Origin: Gammaproteobacteria bacterium
Lineage (GTDB): Bacteria; Pseudomonadota; Gammaproteobacteria; Chromatiales; Chromatiaceae
NCBI GenBank assembly: GCA_015767355.1
Contig: JADWMH010000022.1
Span: 1-15,642 of the forward strand
Reading direction: 5' to 3'
DNA length: 15,642 nucleotides
In this document: positions 15,613 to 15,642 of the stretch, piece by piece
Layout: every line of letters begins with the position of its first letter
How positions within the stretch are numbered: position 1 is the stretch's first letter
Position numbers and translations under genes: made by a program
The notes under the pieces: generated by a model
The model's input: the letters and a program-made list of their open reading frames with translations, nothing else
Databases searched by the model: none
What the model was told of the DNA's origin: nothing

Positions 15613-15642
15613 CATAGGATGTGTTGAGCTTGCGAAGCGCAT
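15613..15642. repeat. Start of a second copy of the 3778-3946 element (cut by window end)
   Basis: The stretch begins CATAGGATGTGTTGAG. Its first 26 bases (15613-15638) are identical to the reverse complement of 3921-3946, the right arm of the element between folK and the kinase gene. The window ends before the rest can be seen. Two copies about 11.7 kb apart with identical outer arms indicate a dispersed family in this genome. Confidence 0.7.

Overview
The window looks like ordinary chromosomal DNA from a gammaproteobacterium. The tRNA-Gly(CCC) closely resembles the E. coli glyU type. The fxsA / cutA-dsbD neighbourhood, the NDUFA9-like SDR next to folK, Slt70 and Tag are all common in that class. 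The intergenic repeats are of kinds often seen in sulfur-oxidising or Chromatiales-type genomes, but no finer placement can be supported from the sequence. Base composition is moderate and fairly even, with no obvious prophage, insertion sequence or CRISPR array.

Left region (1-2680): a tRNA-Gly(CCC), then tag (3-methyladenine glycosylase I). These are followed by a broken gene of the DUF6765 type, whose front and back parts lie in different frames around an apparent internal deletion, and by a small intact protein with a secreted-phospholipase-A2-like Cys-Cys-x-x-His-Asp motif. The last two form the accessory part of the window.

Middle-left (2680-5380), minus strand: an NDUFA9-like NAD(P)-binding protein and folK are 9 bp apart and probably co-transcribed. 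A 169-bp structured inverted-repeat element separates them from a PfkB-family adenosine-kinase-like gene. A TauE/SafE permease is divergent from this group. It converges on, and overlaps by 72 bp, a small exported hypothetical protein on the minus strand.

Middle-right (6191-9450), minus strand: the exported hypothetical, the soluble lytic transglycosylase slt and fxsA. The slt-fxsA gap is filled by an imperfect long hairpin and part of a second dispersed repeat.

Right (9619-15458), plus strand: cutA, dsbD, a tlpA-like thioredoxin and polA are packed with overlaps of 19, 4 and 14 nt, so they are probably one operon. DsbD brings electrons across the inner membrane and the TlpA-like protein is a plausible periplasmic partner. 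DsbD is unusual in having two tandem N-terminal alpha domains, each with its own cysteine pair. PolA is complete, with 5' nuclease, 3' exonuclease and polymerase residues intact. Downstream of polA (15459-15642) there are only repeats: a 10-bp tandem repeat with a small hairpin, a 74-bp element with inverted ends, and the start of a second copy of the element found at 3778.

No clearly new multi-gene system is visible. The most interesting items are the two-alpha-domain DsbD, the PLA2-like protein beside a DUF6765 pseudogene, and the shared dispersed-repeat families.
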